Both the position numbers and the translations under genes were made by a program. Positions 47,021 to 54,435 of a DNA stretch of 64,000 bases are shown here, piece after piece. Source of the stretch: Bacteroidales bacterium. GTDB lineage: Bacteria; Bacteroidota; Bacteroidia; Bacteroidales; JAADJA01. Position 1 is the stretch's first letter. Each line of letters starts with the position of its first letter. The notes beneath the pieces were generated by a model that saw only the letters and a program-made list of their open reading frames with translations, had not been told where the DNA came from and did no database searches. The DNA lies in NCBI GenBank assembly GCA_020052415.1, contig JAGVPB010000048.1, forward strand, positions 124,001 through 188,000, in the 5' to 3' direction.

Positions 47021-47223
47021 TACATGTAGTTTTTGAATTCATCTAATGGCTCATCAAAGTCATCGGAAAGTTTTATTTTACCTTTAGCAAAACCAAATTC
47101 ACGCATCTTGAGTTTAGATTTTGTCATAGATTTTTTTTTCAAAAATTCGATAAAATCAGCAACCTCCTCTCTCAGGTTCTTGGGCAAAGAATTAATCTCT
47201 AATTTTAAAGAAGTATTTGTCAT
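47020..47223 (-). CDS. DUF2281-type antitoxin
   Basis: 67 residues from the ATG at 47223; longer starts upstream lie in the promoter. LEINSLPKNLREEVADFIEFLKKK is the DUF2281 helix, and the acidic C-terminus (GKIKLSDDFDEPLDEFKNYM) is the usual toxin-binding tail. The stop overlaps the start of the PIN toxin (TAATG), the normal order antitoxin then toxin. It appears intact, whereas the toxin is broken. Confidence 0.88.
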   Translation of the reverse strand: MTNTSLKLEINSLPKNLREEVADFIEFLKKKSMTKSKLKMREFGFAKGKIKLSDDFDEPLDEFKNYM

Positions 47224-47227
47224 GCTG

Positions 47228-47235
47228 CAAAGATA
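47228..47235 (-). promoter_or_regulatory. -7 element of the antitoxin gene
   Basis: Minus-strand TATCTTTG, perfect TAnnTTTG, only 4 bp before the ATG. If used, the mRNA would be leaderless or nearly so. No -33 element was seen. Confidence 0.35.
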
Positions 47236-47255
47236 ATAAAAAACTAAGTTGGAAA

Positions 47256-47281
47256 TGTCACCTGGCACCAGTCCTGCTTAC
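47256..47281. repeat. Direct repeat copy B flanking the VapBC-like module
   Basis: 26 bp, in the same orientation as 46530-46555 with 3 mismatches. It lies just upstream of the antitoxin promoter. Confidence 0.7.
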
Positions 47282-47332
47282 AAACATTCCTTGGCAGGAA
47301 GACAAGTGCGAGTGGGTGGTTGAATAAGATTG

Positions 47333-48832
47333 TTACTGAACAACAATTTTCCTTGTGCAAATTTTTGTCCCGACATTTATTTTTGCAAAATAGATTCCTT
47401 TTGGCTTATTAGTAATGTCTATTTCTGTGAATGTTTGCGGGTTGAATTTAAAATTAGAACAAACCGTTTCTCCAAATAAATTATAAATTTCTATTGATCT
47501 TATCGTGCTGTTGCTGCTTATTGTAAACTTTCCGTTGCCTGGATTGGGATAAACAATAATAATTCCCTCCTGTACTATCAAGTCATCTATTCCAAGTACC
47601 GCATGAAAATAATAGTAGCTGCTATCACCATGAGTGACTACAGTACCAGCGTCATTCCACTCTTTATAAGAATTGCTTATTGTGAAATTGTTATCATCGT
47701 AGGCATAGGTATATTGCAAGAAATTCTTCCAGATGCTGCTGTTCCATGTTTGGTGTAATTCACTTGTCAGATTATTGTCGGTATCATAGGTATAGGTGTA
47801 TTGCCGGTAATTCTCCCAAGCGCTACCGTTCCAGGTTTGCCTTAATTCACTTGTCAGATTATTGTTGGCATCGTAGGCATAAGTATATTGAGCGTATTTA
47901 TTCCACACGAATAAGTTCCAGTATTGGTATAACGAGCTTATCAGATTATTGTTGGTATCGTATGTATAGTTATATTGTCCCTCATTTTCCCAGTAGCTAA
48001 CGTTCCAAATTTGGATTAATCTACTTGTCAGTTTATTATTGGTATCATAGCTATAGGTAGATCGCTGGTAATTTTCCCAGGCACTGCTGTTCCAGATTTG
48101 GTATAAGCTACTTGTCAGATTATTGTTTGCGTCATAGGTATAAGTGGATTTATCGTCATTCTCCCAGGCGCCGCTGTTCCAATCTTGCCCTAATTTACTT
48201 GTCTGATTATTGTTGGCATCGTAGGTATAGGTGGATTGATTGTAATTTTCCCAGGCGCTACCGTTCCACTTTTGCCCTAATTCACTTGTCAGATTATTAT
48301 TGGCATCATAGGTAAAGATGTATTGCCAATAATTCTCCCAGGCGCTGCCGTTCCAGAATTGGTATAACCAACTTGTTTGATTATTGTTTACATCGTAAGT
48401 AAAGGTGGTTTGCCAGTCATTTTCCCAGCCGCTGCCGTTCCAATCTTGGTCTAAGTAACTATTCAGGTTATAGTTGGCATCATAAACAAAATTAATGGTT
48501 TTAGATTCAATCTTCCATCCCATGATGAGCGTATCCCATCGCCAAACATAGATGCTATCATGTATCTGGATTAATGAAAGCGGCTCAGGTGTTTGGTGTT
48601 TGATAGCTCGACTGAGTTGAAATTTGTCCGAAGGACTCCTATTTGAGGAATTTAGTGCCGAAGGCATCCATTCGGGAGATTTGGAATTGTTCATTCCATC
48701 ATCCTCCATCCTGCCCCGAATATCTTCCATTGAATTTGATATCGGATTCTGCATGTTAGATGAAGGTCGTTTGGTTTGTGTAAAAGCATTAATTGATATT
48801 GCAAGGATTGCAAAGAGTAGCGCTGTTTTCAT
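47333..48832 (-). CDS. Secreted protein with ten 29-residue YD-like repeats and T9SS domain
   Basis: 499 residues from ATG 48832, where the signal peptide KTALLFAILAISINAFTQ starts. Ten tandem units of 29 residues (87 bp each, about 47618-48490) follow the pattern YTYDANNNLTSELxQ then WNGSAWENYxQ. They resemble YD/Rhs-type repeats, predicted to form a beta-rich fibre or shell. The last 85 residues (IIVYPNPGNGKFTIS to KIVVQ) are a T9SS sorting domain, so this is a surface or released protein. No enzymatic domain is seen. The copies differ mainly in the same few positions, indicating expansion by duplication. Confidence 0.85.
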   Translation of the reverse strand: MKTALLFAILAISINAFTQTKRPSSNMQNPISNSMEDIRGRMEDDGMNNSKSPEWMPSALNSSNRSPSDKFQLSRAIKHQTPEPLSLIQIHDSIYVWRWDTLIMGWKIESKTINFVYDANYNLNSYLDQDWNGSGWENDWQTTFTYDVNNNQTSWLYQFWNGSAWENYWQYIFTYDANNNLTSELGQKWNGSAWENYNQSTYTYDANNNQTSKLGQDWNSGAWENDDKSTYTYDANNNLTSSLYQIWNSSAWENYQRSTYSYDTNNKLTSRLIQIWNVSYWENEGQYNYTYDTNNNLISSLYQYWNLFVWNKYAQYTYAYDANNNLTSELRQTWNGSAWENYRQYTYTYDTDNNLTSELHQTWNSSIWKNFLQYTYAYDDNNFTISNSYKEWNDAGTVVTHGDSSYYYFHAVLGIDDLIVQEGIIIVYPNPGNGKFTISSNSTIRSIEIYNLFGETVCSNFKFNPQTFTEIDITNKPKGIYFAKINVGTKICTRKIVVQ

Positions 48833-49072
48833 TTTAATTAATTTTAAATTTTCTTGACACATTACCATTTTGGCGAAAGTCCAATGTCGTTAAGTTAAGC
48901 CCAAAGGGCTTGAATACAAACAGCCACTGCCGCAATTGGATTAATCGATTTTGCTGATTGTCTAATTTTAAAGTTATAATTGGATTTATGCATTCTGTAA
49001 ATTGATTATGTTGTAAAATTAAAGAAATTTAATTTTTACCAGCAAGAAAATGAGTAGAATATTTCCAATATT

Positions 49073-50107
49073 TTATAAAACATAAATCGCTTTTTCTTTT
49101 TTCTCGACAACCTCCCCTATTACTGCCGAATATGGATAACCGGCCATTTTCAGATCGGCCAGTAATTGATCTGCATTATCCGGCGGGACAGAAATCATCA
49201 TTCCTCCGGATGTTTGTGCATCTGCCATCAGCATTTTATGGTTGTAATCCAAAGCATGATCAAAATGGCAATCCTTTTCAGCAAACTCAAGATTACGAAA
49301 TGCTGCCCCCGGAATACAGCCCATTTCGATCAGGTCAAGCACTTTATTCATTACAGGAACTGCTTTTGAGTTAATCCTCGTGGATACATTACTCCCTTGC
49401 GCCAGCTTCAGCGCATGGCCGAGCAATCCGAAGCCTGTGATATCGGTAGCTCCTTTAATTCCATGTTTTTGCATCACCTCAGCAGCGCCTTTATTCAGGT
49501 GCTTCATGGTTTTGATGGCGGCCTGGTAAATTTCTTCATCAGCAAGGTCATTTCTCTTCGCGGAGATGATCACTCCCGTTCCGATTTGCTTGGTCAAAAT
49601 AAGTACATCGCCAGGCCGGGCGCCGGTATTGGAGATGATCTTCTCAGGATGAACCCAACCGGTGACTGACAATCCACAAACCGGAACATCATTTGCAATG
49701 GTATGTCCGCCTATGATGACTCCACCTGCTTCGGTAACCTTATCCTGTGCGCCTCTCAATATTTCCTTTAAAATTTCCAAAGGCAATGATGCCGGAAATA
49801 GCACGATATTCAATGCTGTAATAACCTGTCCTCCCATTGCATACACATCACTCAGGGCATTGGCAGCCGATATCTGACCAAAGTCATAGGGGTCGGAACA
49901 AACCGGCGGAAAAAAATCGGTGGTTTGAACCAGTGCATAATCATCCCGGATTTTATAAACACCGGCATCATCGTGGGTTTCGATATCCACAAGGACATTC
50001 GCATTGGTTACTTTCGGCAGATCAGCCAGTACCTTAGCCAGTTCAGTAGCTGATAGCTTGGCAGAGCAACCGCCCTGTTCGACTAATGACAATAGATCGT
50101 GTTTCAT
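49073..50107 (-). CDS. selD: Selenide, water dikinase (selenophosphate synthetase)
   Basis: 344 residues, full length. It makes selenophosphate from selenide and ATP, the selenium donor for Sec-tRNA and selenouridine. The N-terminal catalytic pair is Cys14 and Lys17 (GGCSAK); the Cys position is Sec in some homologs but is coded by TGC here. Other motifs: VQTTDFFPPVCSDPYDFGQISAANALSDVYAMGG and IIGGHTI. Last gene of the sel run, separated from yedF by a 109-bp repeat-filled gap. Confidence 0.97.
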   Translation of the reverse strand: MKHDLLSLVEQGGCSAKLSATELAKVLADLPKVTNANVLVDIETHDDAGVYKIRDDYALVQTTDFFPPVCSDPYDFGQISAANALSDVYAMGGQVITALNIVLFPASLPLEILKEILRGAQDKVTEAGGVIIGGHTIANDVPVCGLSVTGWVHPEKIISNTGARPGDVLILTKQIGTGVIISAKRNDLADEEIYQAAIKTMKHLNKGAAEVMQKHGIKGATDITGFGLLGHALKLAQGSNVSTRINSKAVPVMNKVLDLIEMGCIPGAAFRNLEFAEKDCHFDHALDYNHKMLMADAQTSGGMMISVPPDNADQLLADLKMAGYPYSAVIGEVVEKKEKAIYVL

Positions 50108-50126
50108 TTTAAAAGTTCAATGTTTG

Positions 50127-50143
50127 TCTCGCCGAAGGCGAGA
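50127..50143. repeat. Palindrome TCTCGCC-GAA-GGCGAGA inside the sel operon
   Basis: Perfect 7-bp stem and 3-nt loop, a further copy of the palindrome at 9924 and 11254. It lies between yedF and selD, just before the selD start. Confidence 0.8.
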
Positions 50144-50180
50144 TGAAGTTCAAAGTTAGTTTAGAGTTTTGGGTTCCGGG

Positions 50181-50227
50181 TCTAACATCTAAATACTAAA
50201 TACTCCGTACTAAAGACTATAGACTAA
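50181..50227. repeat. CTAAATA-type heptamer array overlapping the yedF stop
   Basis: Units CTAACAT, CTAAATA, CTAAATA, CTCCGTA, CTAAAGA, CTATAGA, CTAACC run at 7-bp steps into the end of yedF; the last codons and the TAG stop of yedF are part of the array. Confidence 0.75.
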
Positions 50228-50825
50228 CCACCTTCCCTGCTTTCAGCATGCTATCCAATATCTCATACATATTCGTGATCCGCCCTACAGCAAGCTGGTC
50301 GGTTTTCTCAAAATAATTAAGGCAGGTGCCGCAGGTGATCAGTTCCACTCCCCTCTTTTCCAGTTCAGTCAGATGAACAAGAGCAGGCGCACCTTTCAGC
50401 ACAAGATTTATCCCTGAATTCAGGAAAATTATCTTTTGAGGCAGTACATCGTATTCTCTAATGGTATTCAACAGGCTGCCGGCTAAAACCAAACCCAGCT
50501 CATTATCTCCTTCACCGATCCGGTCTTTGGCAAAAACTACCACATAGCTTTTATCAGTGGGAACCGGTGCTTCACAATACGGATCAACCTCTGAAAGCGT
50601 CTCTATCTTTCCTGATTTACTTACAAGCAGTTCAAATTCACTTCCTTTCTTCTGCTGCTCAGCCGTAATTCCATTGTCTTTCAAATACCTCATTACGTTC
50701 TGTACCGAAGTCTCGCTGTCGAGTACTACCTTTAATGATTCACCTTCCGCCAGTTCCTTCAGTGCCTTTTTTGTTTCAATCAGCGGCATCGGACATTTTT
50801 TGCCTCTTACATCTATTATTTTCAT
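50217..50825 (-). CDS. yedF: Selenium metabolism protein YedF (TusA-like plus DsrE-like domains)
   Basis: 202 residues. The N-terminal 75 residues form a TusA/SirA-like domain with the CPMP motif (GKKCPMPLIETKKAL). The rest is a DsrE-like domain (YVVVFAKDRIGEGDNELGLVLAGSLLNTI...ITCGTCLNYF). This fusion (TIGR03527) occurs almost only with selD, selA or selB and is thought to help selenium delivery; the exact reaction is unproven. The C-terminal residues and the stop lie in a heptamer array. Confidence 0.93.
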   Translation of the reverse strand: MKIIDVRGKKCPMPLIETKKALKELAEGESLKVVLDSETSVQNVMRYLKDNGITAEQQKKGSEFELLVSKSGKIETLSEVDPYCEAPVPTDKSYVVVFAKDRIGEGDNELGLVLAGSLLNTIREYDVLPQKIIFLNSGINLVLKGAPALVHLTELEKRGVELITCGTCLNYFEKTDQLAVGRITNMYEILDSMLKAGKVVSL

Positions 50826-50838
50826 TTAAAATATTCTG

Positions 50839-52800
50839 TTAGTTATTAATTATTTCTTTGCCTTTGTCAGTAATATCAATAAAAAACGATCTTTTGCTGA
50901 TGATGCCTTCTTCGAGGAAAATACCCTGCAAAGTCTGTACGATTTTTTTCGTGCCGTTGATCAGCAGCCTGAATTCCTTTTCATTGATCCCCTTTTCCTT
51001 GTTCTTCAGATCATTCAGCAACATCTTCCTGCATTTATCCACAACCGAGTAATGCAGATAATCTCCTTCATAAAAAATGACCTTCTTTTGCCGTCCAAGA
51101 TATTTTAGCATCATTTTCAAACGTTCCTTTGGGATTTTATTCATGACAGCCCTTTCTTCTATTTCCGAATCCAGCGGATTTTCCATGCCATAGCTTTTGA
51201 TCGCCTGTTCAAGCCATAAAAGTTGTTCCTGAGTTCTGGGATCAATCTTAACAACATGCTGTGATAAAGCCCGGGATGTCCCAACCTTTTTAATCACTGC
51301 ATCCTGAAGAAGAATCTCCAGCAGTTTATCCAGATACAGCTTTGCTGCTTCGTTTTTTGTAAATCCAAGCTTACCATAAAACTCAGGAATTTCGAGCCCT
51401 TCTTCAAGTATAGGATTTTTACGATGCCACAATTCAATTTCCTCAAGAACTTTCGCATAGTATTGCAAATGCGCCTCATTCGTCAAAAGAATTGTTTTAC
51501 CTGTTACTTCGGTTATGAATACTGAATGATCTCCGGCATTCCGGCAAGCGTCAATAATTTCCGCGACAGGTTTACCAATTCGGGCGGCAATCACTTCAGC
51601 ATACACAGGAAAATTCTCTTTTTTAAGCTCGATTTTGACAATGTTAAAAATTTTGTCCTTGTTTAATGAGGCCTCCAGCAGTTCATTCAGGCTTTCTACC
51701 AGTTGCCCGGTTCGTTTTTTATGATGAAGCGGTTGAACATCAATGATGGCTCCGCCACCGAGGGTAACATCATTGGATGAATTCCTGACGATGTACTTAT
51801 CATTATTCTCAAGGATAGCCAGCCTTGCAAGATGGATCTGTACCACAGATAGTTCTCCGGGCTGCAAGGTTTCCTTATTCAGCAGATGCATCCTTGCTGC
51901 ACATTCAAATGTACCGGTAAAAAACACGACATTAGACCAGAGTCCGAGTCCCGCATCCGGTTCAAACAGCGAAAATGAAGCGTCTATCATGCTTGTTTCA
52001 TCAATCAGCTTATCCGACAAAACCATCCCCCTTTCGAAATCTTCACCTTTAATTCCAGCCAGGTTCAAAGCTGCACGATCGCCGCAATACACTTTACTGA
52101 CCACCTGACCATGCCGTTCTATGCTTCGGATCTTTAACTTCTTATCCTTACCCGGCAGCATGTAAACATCCTTTCCTGTTTCAATCTCCCCTTCAAGGAC
52201 AGAACCGGTCACAACAAAACCGATACCCCTCACATTAAATATCCGGTCAATATACATCCTGAAATGATCCTTTCTTTCTCTTTCAGGAACAGCCGGGATA
52301 ATGGAGGTAATAGTATCTACCAATAGTTCAAGCCCCTTTCCCGTGATTGACGAAACCGGTACGACCGGGGCGCCCTCAAGACTTGTTCCTTCAAGAAACT
52401 CTTCTATTTCCAACTGTGCCAGCTCCTGCATCTCATCATCCACAAGGTCAATTTTATTCAGAACCACTATTCCATTTTTAACTCCCAGCATTTCAATGAT
52501 CTTCAGATGTTCTGTTGTTTGAGGCATAATCCCGCTGTCTGCAGCAACGACCAGCAGAACTATATCTATTCCATAGGCGCCTGCCACCATAGTCTTGATA
52601 AAATCTTTGTGTCCCGGAACATCTACTATTCCAAAAGATTCACCGTTCGGGAGGGTAATATGCGAAAATCCAAGGTTGATGGTTATCCCTCTTTCTTTTT
52701 CTTCTTTGTGAGTATCGCAATCAATTCCTGTAAGGGCTTTGATCAGAGCTGTTTTCCCATGATCTACATGGCCTGCCGTACCAATAATGAGATGTTTCAT
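50839..52800 (-). CDS. selB: Selenocysteine-specific elongation factor SelB
   Basis: 653 residues. The N-terminal GTPase has GTAGHVDHGKTALI (G1), the GITINLGF switch I, DVPGHKDFI (G3) and NKIDLVD (G4), followed by EF-Tu-like domains that hold Sec-tRNA. The C-terminal 250 residues contain the winged-helix modules that bind the SECIS hairpin in mRNA. Its start overlaps the selA stop by 4 bp (ATGA). Confidence 0.97.
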   Translation of the reverse strand: MKHLIIGTAGHVDHGKTALIKALTGIDCDTHKEEKERGITINLGFSHITLPNGESFGIVDVPGHKDFIKTMVAGAYGIDIVLLVVAADSGIMPQTTEHLKIIEMLGVKNGIVVLNKIDLVDDEMQELAQLEIEEFLEGTSLEGAPVVPVSSITGKGLELLVDTITSIIPAVPERERKDHFRMYIDRIFNVRGIGFVVTGSVLEGEIETGKDVYMLPGKDKKLKIRSIERHGQVVSKVYCGDRAALNLAGIKGEDFERGMVLSDKLIDETSMIDASFSLFEPDAGLGLWSNVVFFTGTFECAARMHLLNKETLQPGELSVVQIHLARLAILENNDKYIVRNSSNDVTLGGGAIIDVQPLHHKKRTGQLVESLNELLEASLNKDKIFNIVKIELKKENFPVYAEVIAARIGKPVAEIIDACRNAGDHSVFITEVTGKTILLTNEAHLQYYAKVLEEIELWHRKNPILEEGLEIPEFYGKLGFTKNEAAKLYLDKLLEILLQDAVIKKVGTSRALSQHVVKIDPRTQEQLLWLEQAIKSYGMENPLDSEIEERAVMNKIPKERLKMMLKYLGRQKKVIFYEGDYLHYSVVDKCRKMLLNDLKNKEKGINEKEFRLLINGTKKIVQTLQGIFLEEGIISKRSFFIDITDKGKEIINN

Positions 52801-54215
52801 TGTACTTTGATTTGAGAATAAACATCACAAATAGTTCTGCTCAGAATTTCCATTTGTTCGTTCGGCACGGTCAGAACATCGAAAATGATATCACCCTTTC
52901 GCAATATTGCAACGACCGGAGTTTCAGCCATCATAAGGTGATGGTAAAGCTTTTCTGAAAATTCCGATTTCTTCCTGTTCGGTTTTAAACCCTGTTCTAT
53001 CCGAACCGCTACACTTTTTATTTCCTTATCCGGCAGGGCGCCGCCTCCGCACTGACCAACATTTGGCAATATTTCCGACACTATCCCCTTTTCATTAAGA
53101 TCATTTTTCAATCTTTGGGCTTTGCCTCGCAATTCTTCCTGTGGGGTTGTCACCAATTTAAATAACAGGTTCTTTTCAAAAAGGTATTTATCATCGAGGT
53201 AATAGGATAAAGCAGCTTCCATGAAAGCCAGGGCAGTTTTTCCAACCCGAAGCGCCCTGACCATAGGTTCCTTTTTCAGTCTGGCGATGTATTCCTCTTT
53301 CCCGGCAATAATCCCGGCCTGTGCTCCTCCGAGAAGCTTATCACCACTGAAACTTACAATATCAACTCCTGTAGCCAGTGTTTCCTTTACATCAGGTTCA
53401 TCCTTAAAAATTTCAATTCCTGTTTTTCGCAGAAGTCCCGAACCCATATCATACATCACAGGTATTTTCATTTTTTTCCCTAAAGCCACGAGTTCCTGCA
53501 ATTCCGCTTCCTGTGTAAATCCATGAATAACGTAATTGGATTTATGCGCTTTTAATAATAATCTTGTTTTTGGGGTTACAGCCTTTTCATAATCTTTTAT
53601 ACTAGTTTTATTTGTCGTACCTACCTCCACCATTTTGCAATCGGATGCAGCCATAATTTCAGGCAATCGAAATGATCCACCAATCTCTATGAGTTCTCCT
53701 CTTGAAACAATAACCTCTTTTCCTTTGGCATAAGATCGCAAAACAAGCATGAGCGCAGCGGCATTATTGTTCACAACCAGAACATCTTCAGCGCCTGTAA
53801 GATATTTGAGCAAATCCGCAAGATGTGTATTTCTTGAACCTCTGACTCCATTATTAAGGTCGAATTCAAGGTTGTTATAGCCCTTTAAAACCGCTGAGGC
53901 GTCCCTGATAATATCATCACTGTATGGAGCCCTGCCGAGATTGGTATGAATTACGATCCCTGTAGCATTGATGACACTTCGGAGACTTCTGGAGGTAAGT
54001 TTTTGAACCTGAAGCCCTATTCCTTCAATGATATCAGCCATTTCCGGAAGAGCTTCCGATTTCAGCGCCTGACTGCGAAAATGATCCAGTGTGGTTCGGA
54101 TGGCATACTTCACGACCTGAACGTTAAATTGCGCGATCAGAATTTTAATTTCAGGTAAGACCAATAATTTATCAACACCCGGAAGTTTTTTAAATTCCTC
54201 ATGTTTTAGTTCCAT
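52797..54215 (-). CDS. selA: L-seryl-tRNA(Sec) selenium transferase
   Basis: 472 residues. SelA is the PLP enzyme that converts Ser-tRNA-Sec to Sec-tRNA-Sec using selenophosphate. The PLP lysine is Lys293 in FSGDKLLGGAQAG; other motifs are INATGIVIHTNLGRAPYS, VVNNNAAALMLVL and SRGELIEIGGSFRLPEIM. It begins 36 bp after the tRNA-Sec gene and is translationally coupled to selB. Confidence 0.97.
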   Translation of the reverse strand: MELKHEEFKKLPGVDKLLVLPEIKILIAQFNVQVVKYAIRTTLDHFRSQALKSEALPEMADIIEGIGLQVQKLTSRSLRSVINATGIVIHTNLGRAPYSDDIIRDASAVLKGYNNLEFDLNNGVRGSRNTHLADLLKYLTGAEDVLVVNNNAAALMLVLRSYAKGKEVIVSRGELIEIGGSFRLPEIMAASDCKMVEVGTTNKTSIKDYEKAVTPKTRLLLKAHKSNYVIHGFTQEAELQELVALGKKMKIPVMYDMGSGLLRKTGIEIFKDEPDVKETLATGVDIVSFSGDKLLGGAQAGIIAGKEEYIARLKKEPMVRALRVGKTALAFMEAALSYYLDDKYLFEKNLLFKLVTTPQEELRGKAQRLKNDLNEKGIVSEILPNVGQCGGGALPDKEIKSVAVRIEQGLKPNRKKSEFSEKLYHHLMMAETPVVAILRKGDIIFDVLTVPNEQMEILSRTICDVYSQIKVQ

Positions 54216-54250
54216 ACAAATTTATTTATCAAGGATACATAATAAAAAAG

Positions 54251-54342
54251 CAGAGAGGGCAGGAATCGAACCTGCCACAGCCGGTGTTATCCGTCTGCTA
54301 CTGGTTTTGAAGACCAGGTGAGACACCAGTCCCTTCCCCTCT
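54251..54342 (-). tRNA. selC: tRNA-Sec (anticodon UCA)
   Basis: The minus strand folds as a tRNA with anticodon stem CTGGT/ACCAG and loop CTTCAAA, whose anticodon TCA (plus-strand 54308-54310) reads UGA. The D arm is GGGAC-TGGT-GTCTC with the 4-nt loop typical of tRNA-Sec, a long variable arm CAGACGG/CCGGCTG (one mismatch) and the T arm GCAGG-TTCGATT-CCTGC. The acceptor is AGAGGGG paired with CCTCTCT (7 bp, one G-T), followed by G; an eighth U-G pair is possible. CCA is not encoded (CTT follows). It lies 36 bp upstream of selA. Confidence 0.93.
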
Positions 54343-54349
54343 AACTAAT

Positions 54350-54399
54350 AATTAACCCGGGAAACCAACGATCATCAATCATATCTTCCCGGGTTAATT
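54350..54399. repeat. Strong inverted repeat upstream of tRNA-Sec
   Basis: A perfect 14-bp stem, AATTAACCCGGGAA (54350-54363) with TTCCCGGGTTAATT (54386-54399), 22-nt loop. It sits between the end of the candidate selenoprotein gene and tRNA-Sec, and could be a terminator-like or RNA-processing hairpin. No T tract follows on the minus strand. Confidence 0.7.
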
Positions 54400-54435
54400 C
54401 GCCAAATTTATTATGAAACTAAAACTTAAAGCAAA

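Noticed and set aside
47618..48490. CRISPR array with 87-bp period
   Set aside because: The period is codon-phased and the repeats encode conserved YD-like residues of one ORF.
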